Positions 1 through 9,800 are shown, counted from the first letter of the stretch. The stretch is DNA of 32,161 bases from Ruminococcus callidus (GCF_020709055.1 NZ_JAJFCK010000028.1:1-32161), one strand, 5' to 3'. Notes: generated by a model from the letters alone, not told the origin. Numbers and translations are program-made.

Positions 1-73
1 AATTTGCAAGCAGATGGCGTGCAAAGTCGCCAGACGCTCTTTGTGCGGTATTGCCTTTTATCTTCTGCAAATC

Positions 74-115
74 AAAGCGCCCCTGCTTCCGTGAAATCGG
101 AAACAGGGGCGCTTT
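74..115 (-). terminator. Strong hairpin ending the biosynthetic operon
   Basis: A perfect 12-bp stem, AAAGCGCCCCTG (74-85) pairing with CAGGGGCGCTTT (104-115), encloses an inner TTCCG/CGGAA stem. It begins five bases past the stop codon of the last cluster gene. Read on the minus strand the stem ends TTTGATTTG, a poor but usable U-rich tail. The symmetric stem could also stop plus-strand transcription. The remaining 73 bases to the left edge show no gene. Confidence 0.8.
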
Positions 116-119
116 GTGC

Positions 120-884
120 TCATATGCTTAAACCTGCAAGTTCCTGCAGCAGATGTTCTGTCACCAGCTGTCCCACTGGCTTCTGGCACTGATTCAGATA
201 GAAGTGACCGCCGGAAAATTCCGTAGCGTTTACTCCCTCTGAAAATGCGCCCCACTGGGCAATCAGGCTGGCATCCTGAAACATGGGGTCCTGATTGCCA
301 TAGAGCACATGCACCTTGGTGTGCATTTTTTCATACGGCACACGAGGGCGATATTGCAAATGCATCGCCAGATCCTGCTGCATCAGCGGCAGGAAATAGC
401 TGCGAAACATGGGATTTTCGGCAAACGCCGCATCGATCATGCCGTTATCCAGCAGATAGCGTGTCATGTCCTCCGGCGTGAGCTGCATGTCCGGAAAAAA
501 GTTTTCGCAGGAGGGCGCCGGCGCCGATGAGGCGAAAAACAGCACCGGCTTCACACCGTATTGTTTCTGCGCTGCGATTGCAGCTTCATACGCCACCAGC
601 GAACCGGTACAGTGCCCGAAAAATGCCACCGGCTTCTGAAACAGCTGCGGATTTTCTGTCACAAATGCCTTTGCGCAAGCCTCCAGTGTATCGAAATTAG
701 GAATGCCGGCGTTGCGTTCCCTGCCGGGATAGAGTACCGGACAGAGGTTGATGCGGCTGTCAATTTCCGCTTTCAGCGGTGAGAAGTACGCTGCACTTCC
801 GCCGGCATAGGAAAAACAAAGCAGATTGACCGCCGCATCCTCGGCATACCGGGCGTGTGCGATCCATATCATTTTCTTTGCCAT
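120..884 (-). CDS. Type II thioesterase with Cys nucleophile (GHCTG)
   Basis: This 254-residue alpha/beta-hydrolase has the size and architecture of type II (editing) thioesterases of NRPS/PKS systems: an N-terminal LLCFSYAGG strand and oxyanion region, a nucleophile elbow FFGHCTGS with Cys92, an acidic residue in YGNQDPMF and a catalytic His in SGGHFYL. The family normally has Ser at the elbow (GHSMG), and the sister thioesterase at 6074-6874 does. Cys at this position occurs in some NRPS release thioesterases, for example the beta-lactone-forming enzyme of the obafluorin pathway. It is the last gene of the operon, 12 bp behind the permease, with an ideal AGGAGG before its ATG. Known family role: removing stalled acyl groups from carrier proteins. 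Because the NRPS has no built-in release domain, this enzyme could instead act in product release; that is inference. Confidence 0.88.
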   Translation of the reverse strand: MAKKMIWIAHARYAEDAAVNLLCFSYAGGSAAYFSPLKAEIDSRINLCPVLYPGRERNAGIPNFDTLEACAKAFVTENPQLFQKPVAFFGHCTGSLVAYEAAIAAQKQYGVKPVLFFASSAPAPSCENFFPDMQLTPEDMTRYLLDNGMIDAAFAENPMFRSYFLPLMQQDLAMHLQYRPRVPYEKMHTKVHVLYGNQDPMFQDASLIAQWGAFSEGVNATEFSGGHFYLNQCQKPVGQLVTEHLLQELAGLSI

Positions 885-896
885 GATTGCCTCCTG

Positions 897-3137
897 TTAT
901 TCCCGATTGCCCTTCAGGCTGACCACCATATCGATCTTGCTGACCTTTCTCCGCAGCAGCAGCAGTGAGAAGAAGTAGCTGATGAGAATGATGACACCGC
1001 AGATGAGGACGGACGAAGTCTTGACGGTGGGTTCCAGTACCACGTGCATTACAGAAACCATGGCAGAGGAAACACCGCCCAGCATGGAAACGCATGCCGG
1101 AACTGCCAGCAGGAAGCCCAGCACCACGAGAATGTGGTTGACGTTCAGCACAATGCCGTTGATCTCCCGATCCCGGTAGCCCAGCACCTTCAGCATGGAG
1201 ATGCTGCTCTTGTTTTCCTCGATCAGCATGTTGACAATCAGGTAAACAGAGATGACACTCATCAGACAACCCATGAACATCATGCCATTGATAAAGGAAC
1301 TGAATGCCGTCATCGCATTTTCAAAGGTATCCAGCATGGATTCGTTATCGCTCAGATATGACAGGTCATCGCTGTCGATGTCGATCTTTTCGTTGGAATA
1401 TACGATGTTGTAGTAGTCGCCGTCCAGACCCATGACATCTTTAGCGTTTTCATAAGAGGTGTAAATTACCTGCTGGGTGTTGTCCGCAACTACGCCATCG
1501 ATCTTCACTTCAGTCTCTTCCAGTGTCACCGTATTGGCAATGGTGAGGGTATCACCCTTGTGCAGATCACGTTCCACGGAAACAGCATTGGAGATATAGT
1601 ATCCGCCCTTCGAAGAGAATGTGCCCTCTTTCATTGCAATGTCATCGAATGCGCAGTCTACCGGAACGCCTGTCAGCGTAATGGCTGCGTGATTGTCGGT
1701 GGTTTCGAAAGAGGCAGTGATGCCGTGGTATCCCTCATACTTGTTCTCTGCGTCCATATGGTTCAGATAGTAGGTGTAATCATATACCGATGCGCTCTCT
1801 GCGCCCTGATCCACCAGCGCATCCACCATATCCCGCATGACAAAGCCATCCAGACAGAGGAACGAACTGAGGAACAGACAGAACAGCACCAGCAGCGTCC
1901 GTCCCATATGGGAGAACAGCTCCCGAATCCGGAACTTCGAGCGGAAATTCATATTGCTGTTTTTCAGCATGCCCCGGTTCTTGGTCTTGCGGTCGTCCCG
2001 TTCGGTCAGCATAGAAACCACGCTTCTGCGGAGCATCCGCACGGTCTTCCAGTATGCCACCAGACCAAACAGCACTGCCGGCAAAAGCAGACAGAGAATT
2101 GCAACGACAGGTCGGATGTAGTAGTTGTAGTTGATGCGCTGGTAGTCGATGACAAAGTACATCGCCACGCCCTTGCCGCAGAGCAGCGCCAGAATCAGTC
2201 CCAGCACACTGCCCAGCACGCCGGGGATCATGGCGTAGATCATATAGTGCACGCCGATTTCCCGCTTGCGGTAGCCCAGCGCCGTCATTGTTCCCACATA
2301 CTTCTGTTCCCGTTCCAGCATTCTGCCGATGACAATGGAAACCAGCAGCAGAATGACAATGACCAGAATCGGAATCAAAACAAAGGCTTCCGTAGTAATG
2401 GTCTTTCCCGCATTGGCAGGCTGTTGGATACGGCTGTTGGCGTTGGCTGCGGTGTAGACATAGGCGCTGTAATCGTGGTAGATGGTATCCCGAAAATCAT
2501 CCGAGAGGGATTCCTTCTCATATTCCACAGAATAGTAGGTAGTTTCCTCCCACGTGTGTTCCTCCCGCAGCTTGTCGTATGCCTCCGGCGTCACCTGTAC
2601 CATGGCGAAGTTTTCCTTGTCCACCCACGGATCGCTCTCGCTCTTTTTGGAATAGAGGTAATCCGGACGAACGGCAAGTCCGCTGATGCGGAAATCCTCG
2701 CCGTCGATACGGTAGATGTCGCCGATTTCCAGTTCATTGGCATTGGCAAAATCACGGTCCAGCAGGATGTCGTTATCTGTCTTGACATCCTCGCCCTCCA
2801 GCAGGCTGTACTGGTTGACCTTTTCCATGGGATGAAAGAACCGGAACGTCTTATCGCCGTCCTCCGCATCCATATAGGCATCCTGTTCCACCCGCGTCTG
2901 ATATTTCTCCTCCAGATTTGCAATGTCATCCTCCGACAGCGGAAGTGCCGTCAGGAACTGCGCATCCTCCACGTGGCAGGTATCCATCAGACTGCTGACA
3001 TCCTCTGTAATCATGATGGCATCGGTAAATCCCACCGCCGACAGGAAAACAGTAAACATCGTCAGCAAACCAATGGAGATATAAAAGGAGAGATTCTTTC
3101 GAAAATCCCTTTTAAATGTATGTTGATATGATTTCAA
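897..3137 (-). CDS. ABC transporter permease, FtsX/MacB type (cluster exporter)
   Basis: This 746-residue membrane protein has two FtsX-like halves. There is an N-terminal helix (about residues 16-40), a large extracytoplasmic domain of about 210 residues, three helices (about 255-370), a cytoplasmic linker, a second helix followed by another extracytoplasmic domain (about 420-600), and three C-terminal helices ending in SYFFSLLLLRRK. This is the layout of the SalY-type antimicrobial-peptide and LolCDE/MacB permeases, which use mechanotransmission rather than a classical channel. The start is a TTG at 3137, preceded by GAGAGG about 9 bases away; no earlier ATG fits and the first in-frame Met already lies inside the first helix. 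The cognate ATPase ends 27 bp upstream. Position inside the cluster suggests export of, or self-protection against, the product (inference). Confidence 0.88.
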   Translation of the reverse strand: MKSYQHTFKRDFRKNLSFYISIGLLTMFTVFLSAVGFTDAIMITEDVSSLMDTCHVEDAQFLTALPLSEDDIANLEEKYQTRVEQDAYMDAEDGDKTFRFFHPMEKVNQYSLLEGEDVKTDNDILLDRDFANANELEIGDIYRIDGEDFRISGLAVRPDYLYSKKSESDPWVDKENFAMVQVTPEAYDKLREEHTWEETTYYSVEYEKESLSDDFRDTIYHDYSAYVYTAANANSRIQQPANAGKTITTEAFVLIPILVIVILLLVSIVIGRMLEREQKYVGTMTALGYRKREIGVHYMIYAMIPGVLGSVLGLILALLCGKGVAMYFVIDYQRINYNYYIRPVVAILCLLLPAVLFGLVAYWKTVRMLRRSVVSMLTERDDRKTKNRGMLKNSNMNFRSKFRIRELFSHMGRTLLVLFCLFLSSFLCLDGFVMRDMVDALVDQGAESASVYDYTYYLNHMDAENKYEGYHGITASFETTDNHAAITLTGVPVDCAFDDIAMKEGTFSSKGGYYISNAVSVERDLHKGDTLTIANTVTLEETEVKIDGVVADNTQQVIYTSYENAKDVMGLDGDYYNIVYSNEKIDIDSDDLSYLSDNESMLDTFENAMTAFSSFINGMMFMGCLMSVISVYLIVNMLIEENKSSISMLKVLGYRDREINGIVLNVNHILVVLGFLLAVPACVSMLGGVSSAMVSVMHVVLEPTVKTSSVLICGVIILISYFFSLLLLRRKVSKIDMVVSLKGNRE

Positions 3138-3164
3138 AGCCGTGCACCTCTCTTTCCAACGCCA

Positions 3165-3866
3165 TTACAGTTCCAGCTCGGAAACAGGAATCTTGTGCGG
3201 ATTTTTCTCCTGCTTCGTCACTTTTCCGTCCCTGACGTGGATAATCACATCTGCAAAGCCCTGGATCGTCTCATTGTGCGTAATGATCAGAACCGTAGTG
3301 TGGTACATCTGGTTGACCTTTTCCACAAAGGAGAGCACTTCCCGTGCCGACTTGGAATCCAGTGCACCCGTCAGCTCATCGCAAAGCAGCAGCGCCGGAT
3401 TCTTGGCGATGGCTCTTGCAATTGCCACACGCTGCTGCTGACCGCCGGAGAGCTCGCTTGGATAGCGGTTGGCAAACGGCGTGATGTCCAGCCGATCCAT
3501 CAGCTCTTTCTTGTCGATTGCCGGATTGACTGCAATGTCAATGGTGGTTTCAATGTTTTCCCGTGCTGTGAGGCTGGGAATCAGATTGTAGAACTGAAAG
3601 ACAAAGCCGATCTTCTCCCGCCGGTACTCCACCAGCTGTTTTTTCCGATAGCCGCTGATCTCCACGCCGTCCACGATAATCGTACCGCTGTCCAGCGTGT
3701 CGATTCCGCCCAGCATATTCATGAGCGTACTTTTTCCGGAACCGGATGCGCCGAGAATAACGCCGATCTCCCCTTTTTCCATGGAGAAGCTTGCGCCGTC
3801 CAGTGCGTGGACTGCGGCATCTCCCTTTCCATACTGCTTGACTGCATTTTTCACTTCAATAAACAC
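3165..3866 (-). CDS. ABC transporter ATP-binding protein (MacB/LolD family)
   Basis: This 233-residue ATPase carries Walker A GASGSGKS (39-46), a Q-loop in FVFQFYNL, the signature LSGGQQQR, Walker B LLLCDELTGALD and an H-loop His in IITHNE. The signature and the DE-x-TGALD Walker B variant are typical of the LolD/MacB/SalX branch that pairs with FtsX-type permeases, as found next door. The start codon is GTG at 3866 with AGGAGA about 7 bases upstream. It follows the CLF-like gene by 11 bp and precedes the permease by 27 bp, so it is co-transcribed with the biosynthetic genes. Substrate cannot be read from sequence; context points to the NRPS/PKS product. Confidence 0.93.
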   Translation of the reverse strand: MFIEVKNAVKQYGKGDAAVHALDGASFSMEKGEIGVILGASGSGKSTLMNMLGGIDTLDSGTIIVDGVEISGYRKKQLVEYRREKIGFVFQFYNLIPSLTARENIETTIDIAVNPAIDKKELMDRLDITPFANRYPSELSGGQQQRVAIARAIAKNPALLLCDELTGALDSKSAREVLSFVEKVNQMYHTTVLIITHNETIQGFADVIIHVRDGKVTKQEKNPHKIPVSELEL

Positions 3867-3877
3867 AATGATCTCTC

Positions 3878-4660
3878 CTATTTCTGCGCGTTACGGTTCT
3901 GCAATATCATACCTGCCATGGTTCCCTGCGTCGACACGGAGCAAAACAGCACCTGTTCCGTTCCGGCAGCAAGACGGGCATACGCCACCTGCAGGGCACG
4001 AATCCCGCCCATTCCGCCATCCAGCGGAGGGATCTCCTCGTCTGCGCCAAGTTCCGGCGTGTCGGAGATCGTCCAGGGGCGCTGAGAAAGTCCTGCATCC
4101 CGACAGAGCTGCTCTAAAAACTGCGCTGTCATCTGCTGCTTCTGCGCCATGTCATAGAGGAAGCCTGTTCGGACAGCGAGCAGCGTGGCTGCCGGTGCGT
4201 TTTTGCCAAGAAGCACTGCACCGCCCTGTGCGGTATCGCCGTACATATCCCCTTCCGTCAGAAGCACCGTTTCCGCCATGCCGTCCGACAGTGCATCTGC
4301 TGCCAGAGCAAGTCCTTGTATGCCCACCAGCTTGTCGCCGATGACGGACATCTGAAAGCCTTTGATGTGGCAGGTGATTTCTGTCTGACACGCCGGCTCA
4401 CAGAGAATGGAGTGAATGGCTTTCTGCGGACGCATACCACGGATGCCCCGTTCGCAGAGCTTTCCGCCGTTGAACCGGTAGATATCCGACGGTCCCTGTG
4501 CATAGGCACCAATGATGCCGATTTTCTCCGCCGATTCCGGCGGATTCTGTGCCAGCACTTCTTGCGCTGCTGCTTGTATAGCTGTTGCAGTTGTACTCTC
4601 TTTCGCCTTTTCCCGATAGGGTGCAGACGCTTCTGCAATTCTACCGATTCCAATGTTCAT
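3878..4660 (-). CDS. Short ketosynthase-like chain-length-factor homologue
   Basis: This 260-residue protein of the thiolase fold is much shorter than a ketosynthase (about 410). Its central segment (ITCHIKGFQMSVIGDKL, about 95-111) aligns with the KS active-site strand, but the position of the nucleophilic Cys is Lys110 and the TACAS-type motif is gone. Neither His motif of the Cys-His-His triad is recognisable. It resembles the short 'beta-ketoacyl synthase chain length factor' proteins (Ketoacyl-synt_2, ApeC-like) seen beside FabF-like enzymes in aryl polyene clusters. The ATG at 4660 forms an ATGA overlap with the stop of the active ketosynthase and has GGGGAGG 6-8 bases upstream, so an in-frame ATG 21 bases earlier is rejected. 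Overlapping translation supports a heterodimer with that KS. Assigning it to chain-length control is inference. Confidence 0.72.
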   Translation of the reverse strand: MNIGIGRIAEASAPYREKAKESTTATAIQAAAQEVLAQNPPESAEKIGIIGAYAQGPSDIYRFNGGKLCERGIRGMRPQKAIHSILCEPACQTEITCHIKGFQMSVIGDKLVGIQGLALAADALSDGMAETVLLTEGDMYGDTAQGGAVLLGKNAPAATLLAVRTGFLYDMAQKQQMTAQFLEQLCRDAGLSQRPWTISDTPELGADEEIPPLDGGMGGIRALQVAYARLAAGTEQVLFCSVSTQGTMAGMILQNRNAQK

Positions 4661-5889
4661 GCCGGTGCCTCCCCTCTCCACTTTTTCAGAAGGACACAGC
4701 TGTTGCTTCCGCCAAAGGCATATGCGCTGTTCAGCACAACCTCCGGTTCCAGCTTCTCCGGCTGTGTCACCAGCCGGAACGTGCAGTGCTCATCCAGATT
4801 CTGCACATTGCAGTTGGGCGGAACTACACCGGTATCCAGCGTTATGGCGCACGCTGCAAGCTCCAATGCTGCAGCAGCACCCAAAGCGTGCCCCAGTGTG
4901 CCCTTGATGGAGGAGGCGGAAATTCTGCTGGCATCTTCGCCAAAAAATTCCGAAACTGCTTTCATTTCGCAGGCGTCGTTGGTCACAGTTCCAGTGCCGT
5001 GCAGGCAGATGTAATCGATGGCATCTCTGGCAATGTGCGCATCGTTCGCGGCACGCTCCATTGCTGCAAGAATCCCCGTTGCCTCCGGATCCATCGCTGC
5101 CATGTGGTAGGCATCGCTGCTCTGTCCCTGCCCGATGATCTCGCCGTAGATGTGTGCTTTTCGTGCCAGCGCTGTTTCCAGCTCCTCCAGCACCAGAACT
5201 GCGGCACCTTCGCTGAGGATAATGCCGTTTCGATCCCGATCGAACGGGCGAAGCTTTTCCTTTGCCAGCGCCCGAAGAATGGAGAACGTTCCCTCGGAGA
5301 TCATGGAATACAGATCTACACCGCCGGTAATCACCCGCTTCAATCTGCCGGAGCGAATCATCTGAAAGGCATGCGCTGCTGCAATGTTTCCCGATGCGCA
5401 GGCATCTGTGTGCAGCAGCACATCCCCGGAACAGTGCAGCCGTCGGGCAATGGCAGCTGCAATCTCTCCATGGGGCATTGCTGCCATCGCCTCCTCCATG
5501 GACAAGTCCGGATGTTCCTTCAGAAGCTGTTCCAGACAGTGCAGCTCCCCGTGAGTCGTTCCAAGGGAAACACCGCACGCCAGCGGAGAAACATCTGCCG
5601 AAGTCTCCGGCAATCCGGCATCCTCCGCTGCTTCCACAGCTGCGGCAAGGGTCAGACGGCAGCAAGGCGCATAATCCTTTTCCTGCGGTGTCAGATACCT
5701 CGCTTCATATGCTGCTAGTTCCGCTGCATCCAGCAGTCCGTACTGTCCCTGAAACTCCTCTCCATATATCCCGCCTTGCAGCGGTGTCATATGGCTCTCT
5801 CCCTTCCAGACATTCCGGAAAAAAGCATCCTTGCCAAATCCGCTGACGGAGGCAACGCCGATTCCCGTAATTACAACACGATGTTTCAT
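4657..5889 (-). CDS. FabF-like ketosynthase (discrete, KS of a KS/CLF pair)
   Basis: This 410-residue decarboxylating condensing enzyme has the FabF/type II PKS layout. N-terminal VVITGIGVAS is followed by the nucleophile motif TDACASGN (Cys164), CLHGTGTVTND (His297) and KGTLGHALGAAA (His334), completing the Cys-His-His triad. The C-terminal AYAFGGSNSCVLL is the normal glycine-rich end. Known reaction: Claisen condensation of an acyl chain with malonyl-ACP. It starts 3 bp after the discrete ACP (GGAGG about 10 bases upstream of ATG) and overlaps the inactive KS-like gene. The trio ACP-KS-CLF looks like a type II polyketide unit inside a modular NRPS cluster. Standalone fatty-acid FabF is less likely because no fabD, fabH or fabZ is adjacent. 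Confidence 0.9.
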   Translation of the reverse strand: MKHRVVITGIGVASVSGFGKDAFFRNVWKGESHMTPLQGGIYGEEFQGQYGLLDAAELAAYEARYLTPQEKDYAPCCRLTLAAAVEAAEDAGLPETSADVSPLACGVSLGTTHGELHCLEQLLKEHPDLSMEEAMAAMPHGEIAAAIARRLHCSGDVLLHTDACASGNIAAAHAFQMIRSGRLKRVITGGVDLYSMISEGTFSILRALAKEKLRPFDRDRNGIILSEGAAVLVLEELETALARKAHIYGEIIGQGQSSDAYHMAAMDPEATGILAAMERAANDAHIARDAIDYICLHGTGTVTNDACEMKAVSEFFGEDASRISASSIKGTLGHALGAAAALELAACAITLDTGVVPPNCNVQNLDEHCTFRLVTQPEKLEPEVVLNSAYAFGGSNSCVLLKKWRGEAPA

Positions 5890-5892
5890 GGT

Positions 5893-6123
5893 TTAAAGTG
5901 CCTCCAGATAATCCACGATCTGTTCCACACAGGTCAGGCTGCGGATGTCTGTCTTGGGAATCCGCACATCCAGCTGATCTTCGATCTCTGCCACGCAGTC
6001 CAGCATTTGCAGCGAATTCATTGCCAGATCCTGTACGAAATGATCCCGATCCCCGATCTGCTTCGGCTCGATCTCAAGCGCGTCTGCGGCAATCTCCCGA
6101 ATCTGTTCCTTGTTTACGATCAT
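5893..6123 (-). CDS. Discrete acyl carrier protein
   Basis: This 76-residue acidic four-helix protein of normal ACP length has the phosphopantetheine attachment serine Ser37 in DLAMNSLQML, a variant of the usual D-x-G-x-D-S-L. It should be activated by the Sfp-type transferase of the same operon and deliver acyl or malonyl groups to the KS/CLF pair that follows by 3 bp. The ATG at 6123 has AGGAG about 9 bases upstream. Its first 51 bases overlap the 3' end of the thioesterase gene in another frame, an unusually long overlap for this cluster. The absence of the canonical Asp before Ser (here Asn36) is a mild deviation also present in the PKS-borne carriers (NSM). Confidence 0.92.
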   Translation of the reverse strand: MIVNKEQIREIAADALEIEPKQIGDRDHFVQDLAMNSLQMLDCVAEIEDQLDVRIPKTDIRSLTCVEQIVDYLEAL

Positions 6124-6874
6124 AATAATACACTCCTCTTTTCATCTTTCTGACGGTTCCCAATAATGTTTCCAGATACTGCTCGGATTCCAGCACAAAG
6201 AAATGCCCGCCCTCGAACACGGTTTCCTCAAATGCCCCGTTGGTCACCATGCTCCAATGGGACATCTGCTCCGGCGATGTCTCCACATCCTGCATGGCGC
6301 AGTGGGCACAGATGGGGGCATGAATGCAGCCCTTGTCATAGCAATAATTCTCGAACAGCGCATAGTCGCTGAGAATGATGGGGGCGAAGTAGTCCATGAA
6401 GCCCTGATCTTCCAGAATCCGGTCATCCATGCCGCCCAGCCGGCGCATCTCCTCCAGCAGTGCCTCTCTTCCCATGCAGCTGCGGAAGGAACTGCAGTCC
6501 CGATCAAAGGGTGCACCCCGTCCGGCGACTACCAGACCCTGTACCGGCACGTGCCATTTTTCCAGACACTTGACCGTTTCAAAGGCAATCAGCGAGCCAA
6601 GGCTGTGGCCGTAGAGATAGACCTTTTTTCCAAGGCATGCTACTGCAATTTTACCGGCAAGCTCCTCGGCAATCTCGCAGAGTCCGCTGGAGAATTTCTC
6701 CCCCATCCGGCAGCCGTGGCCGGCGTACTCCACCGGTACCACGGCGATATCGTTCTTCACACCGCACCAGCTGCGCAGCTGTCCGGCGTTTCCGCCGGCG
6801 TGATGGAAACAGAACAGCAATGTGTCTGCCTCCGGCGGAATGCCAAACGGAAAGCACTTGTCTTTCACTTTCAC
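6074..6874 (-). CDS. Type II thioesterase (GHSLG, GrsT/RifR family)
   Basis: This 266-residue alpha/beta-hydrolase has the classical editing-thioesterase motifs: LFCFHHAGGNAG near the N-terminus, PVEYAGHG, nucleophile elbow YLYGHSLGS (Ser91) and catalytic His in EGGHFFVLE. Known role: hydrolysis of misprimed or stalled acyl-S-carrier species. The start is GTG at 6874, forming a GTGA overlap with the NRPS stop, with GAGGAGG about 10 bases upstream, which couples its translation to the NRPS. The last 17 codons (residues after about 249) run into the ACP gene in another frame and give a basic tail unlike the family, as if an earlier stop had been lost. Confidence 0.92.
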   Translation of the reverse strand: MKVKDKCFPFGIPPEADTLLFCFHHAGGNAGQLRSWCGVKNDIAVVPVEYAGHGCRMGEKFSSGLCEIAEELAGKIAVACLGKKVYLYGHSLGSLIAFETVKCLEKWHVPVQGLVVAGRGAPFDRDCSSFRSCMGREALLEEMRRLGGMDDRILEDQGFMDYFAPIILSDYALFENYCYDKGCIHAPICAHCAMQDVETSPEQMSHWSMVTNGAFEETVFEGGHFFVLESEQYLETLLGTVRKMKRGVYYYDRKQGTDSGDCRRRA

Positions 6875-9800
6875 GATTCAGATGCCTCCTCTTGTACCAG
6901 TGCAGCCATACCGGAAACCGTCGGGTCGGTAAACAGCTCGGTGATCTCAATCTCTCTTCCGGCAAGGTCAGACAGCATGGTACGAACCTTGACAATGTCC
7001 AGAGAGTCACCGCCGAAATCGAAGAAATCTTCGTCGGCCTCCGGAATCTCCTGCGTATTCAAAACGCTCTGCCAGATTGCTGCGATCTGCTGTTCTGCTG
7101 CACTCAGCACCGTTTCTGCCGTGCCGCTGTGCTGCTTCAGCGTTTCCACGCCCTGTGCCACCAGCGCCTTGCGGTCGATCTTGCTGTTGGCAGTGAGCGG
7201 AAGTGAATCCACCTGGAACAGGACGGACGGCATCATATAGCCGGGCAGCCGTTCCCTTGCGGATTCCAGCAGCGCTTCGGTCATATCATCGCCGGCGGGA
7301 TTTTCTGCAACCACCGCTGCTGCCAGATGTGTTCTGCCGTTGTGTGCAATGGTAAAGGCGCACGCCTCACGCAGCAGACCGCTGTGCAGCAGTGCCGCTT
7401 CGATCTCGCCCAGTTCGATGCGGTGTCCACGGATTTTCACCTGGAAGTCCTCCCGTCCGAAGAATTCCATCGTGCCATCCTCCCAGTACATGCCGAGATC
7501 TCCGGTATCATAGAGCCGCTGTCCAGTGCGCTGGTCTGTGAGGAACCGCTCTGCGGTCAGAACCGGATCGTGCAGATAGCCCATGGCAACGCCGGTTCCC
7601 GTGATGTACAGTTTTCCGATGACGTTCGGCGGACAATCCTGCATGTTCTCGTTGAGAATGCGGAATCCCTGTCCGGACAGTGGATAGCCGTAGGGTATGC
7701 TGCGCCAGGACGGTTCGACTTTCGTCACCGGATAATAGTTGGACCAGATGGACGCCTCGGTCGCACCGCCCAAGCTGTAAACAGCGGTATTCGGAAGTGC
7801 TGCCAAAAGTTTTTCCGGCAGCGCCAGCGGAATCCAGTCGCCGCTCATCATGACCACCCGTAGCGATGCCGCATCTGTTTTCAGTGCCACATTCTCCGCA
7901 AAGAGCTGCATGAATGCCGGAACGCTGTTCCAAACAGTGACATGCTGTGCACGCACCAGCTCCGCCAGACGTTTCGGGTCTTTTCGGTCTGCCTCGCTGG
8001 GCACGACCACTGCACCGCCGCAGCTGAGCATGCCAAAAATGTCATAGACCGAGAGGTCAAAGTTCAGTGCAGAAACGGCAATGGTACGGTCAGTGCTGCC
8101 GATGCCAAACCGCTGGCTGACATCCAAAATCGTATTGACAGCGCCACGGTGAGAGATCATTACGCCCTTTGGTGTACCGGTACTGCCGGAGGTAAAGATG
8201 ATATAGGCGAGGTCATCCGGCTGGCACACCGGTGTATATACCGGAAGTTCTGCTGCCGGCGCCTGTGCCTCCACGAAGATCGGACGCACAGAAAGTCCTG
8301 CAGCACGGTCTGCCAGTTCCTGCTCTGTAAGTAAAAGATCTGTCTCCGCCTTTTGCAGGATCTCCGTGATACGCATATCCGGATTGCCCACATCCAGCGG
8401 CAGATAAGCAGCCCCTGCCATGAGAATTCCCAGAACGGCTGTCACCTGCCGCCACGATTTTTTCAGCAGCACAGCAGCAATTTTCTGACCGGACTGCTGC
8501 ACGGCACGGCTCAGCTGATATGCCTCGTAAAACAGCTGTCCATAGGTGATCTCCCGTTCTGCATCAGCCACAGCAATTGCATTGGGATTGCGCTTTACCT
8601 GTTCCACGAAGAGCCGTTCCAAGGTCATTCCGCCGTCCACCGGCGGAATGGCGGAAAGCTTCTCCCGCTGAGGCAGTGTGGGAATCATGGCGTTGCGGTA
8701 GAGCACCTCAGTCATATTCACATTCCACACTTCCGAGGACTCTGCCAGATGCAGCAGCAGGCTGCGGTAAAACTCTGCCATCTCCCGCACGGTCTGTTCC
8801 CGGAACAATTCCTGAACTGCTTCAAAGCTGACATAGAGTCCGCCGTTCAATTCGGTCACCTGACAATCCAGCCATACCTGCGGGGTTTCCGTGGAAATGC
8901 GTGCGACGTTTCCGAACATGCGCTCTGTCTTTCCGGCAGTCATGCCCACTGTTACAGTGAACACAACCGGGAAGATCACGCCCTCCCGCTGGTTGGCACG
9001 GGCATAGTCCCGCTGAACCTCTACACCGCCGTAATAGGGGTGGGACATATGCGATGCCAGATCGGTCTGGATTCTCTGCGCTGCCTGCGCAAAGCTCTCG
9101 CTGCCCCTGACCTCCATGGACATCATGGAGAGCAGCGTGAAGTCGCCCACCAGTTCCTGAATCTCCGGATGCGAAAACAGACGGTTGTACTGTGTCAGAT
9201 TGACAGTGAATACCGGACGGCGGCTCCAGAGCGCCAGCATCTGTGCATATGCCGTCAGCAGAACGGAGGAGAGCGTCAGTCCGTTGTTCCGGCAATTTTC
9301 CTGAAGCTTCTGCCATATTGCCGGTTCCAGCGCTTTCTGGATGTGCAGGATGCTCTGAGTTTCCAGCGTGTCGGGAGAGGTCTCCGTGAACAGTTCCGGT
9401 GCCGGATGCATCTTGGCGATCTGCTCCTGCCAATACGTTTTATCCTCAGCGTACCGCTTGGTCTCTTGCAGCGCATACAGTGCCTGCACATAATCCCGGA
9501 ACGAGAGATGCCGTTTTTCCACGGATTTCTGCGGATCCTCGTAAAATGCGTTCCACTCACGGAACAGCAGCTGCACACTGAAGCCATCGAAAATCAGATT
9601 GTCCAGATCGAGGAACAGTCTGGTCTGTGTTCCGCTAGTCACCGCAACCACACGGAACAGCGGCCACCGATCCGGCTGGAATCGCTCGTGCTCCATCTCC
9701 TGCCGCAGAGCTGTGCAGGCATCCTCAAATGCTGCGCCGTCTGTCTGCTGCACAGCAAAAGTATAGTACGGCACCTCCGGCAAAATCACCTGCATGCCAT

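Noticed and set aside
3878..4681. Start at 4681 for the CLF-like gene
   Set aside because: The ATG at 4660 has a good ribosome binding site and a normal ATGA overlap; the longer form would place the binding site inside the coding sequence.
4657..6123. Housekeeping fatty-acid synthesis genes (acpP-fabF)
   Set aside because: They overlap or abut cluster genes on both sides, are paired with a CLF-like protein, and no fabD, fabH, fabZ or acc genes are nearby.
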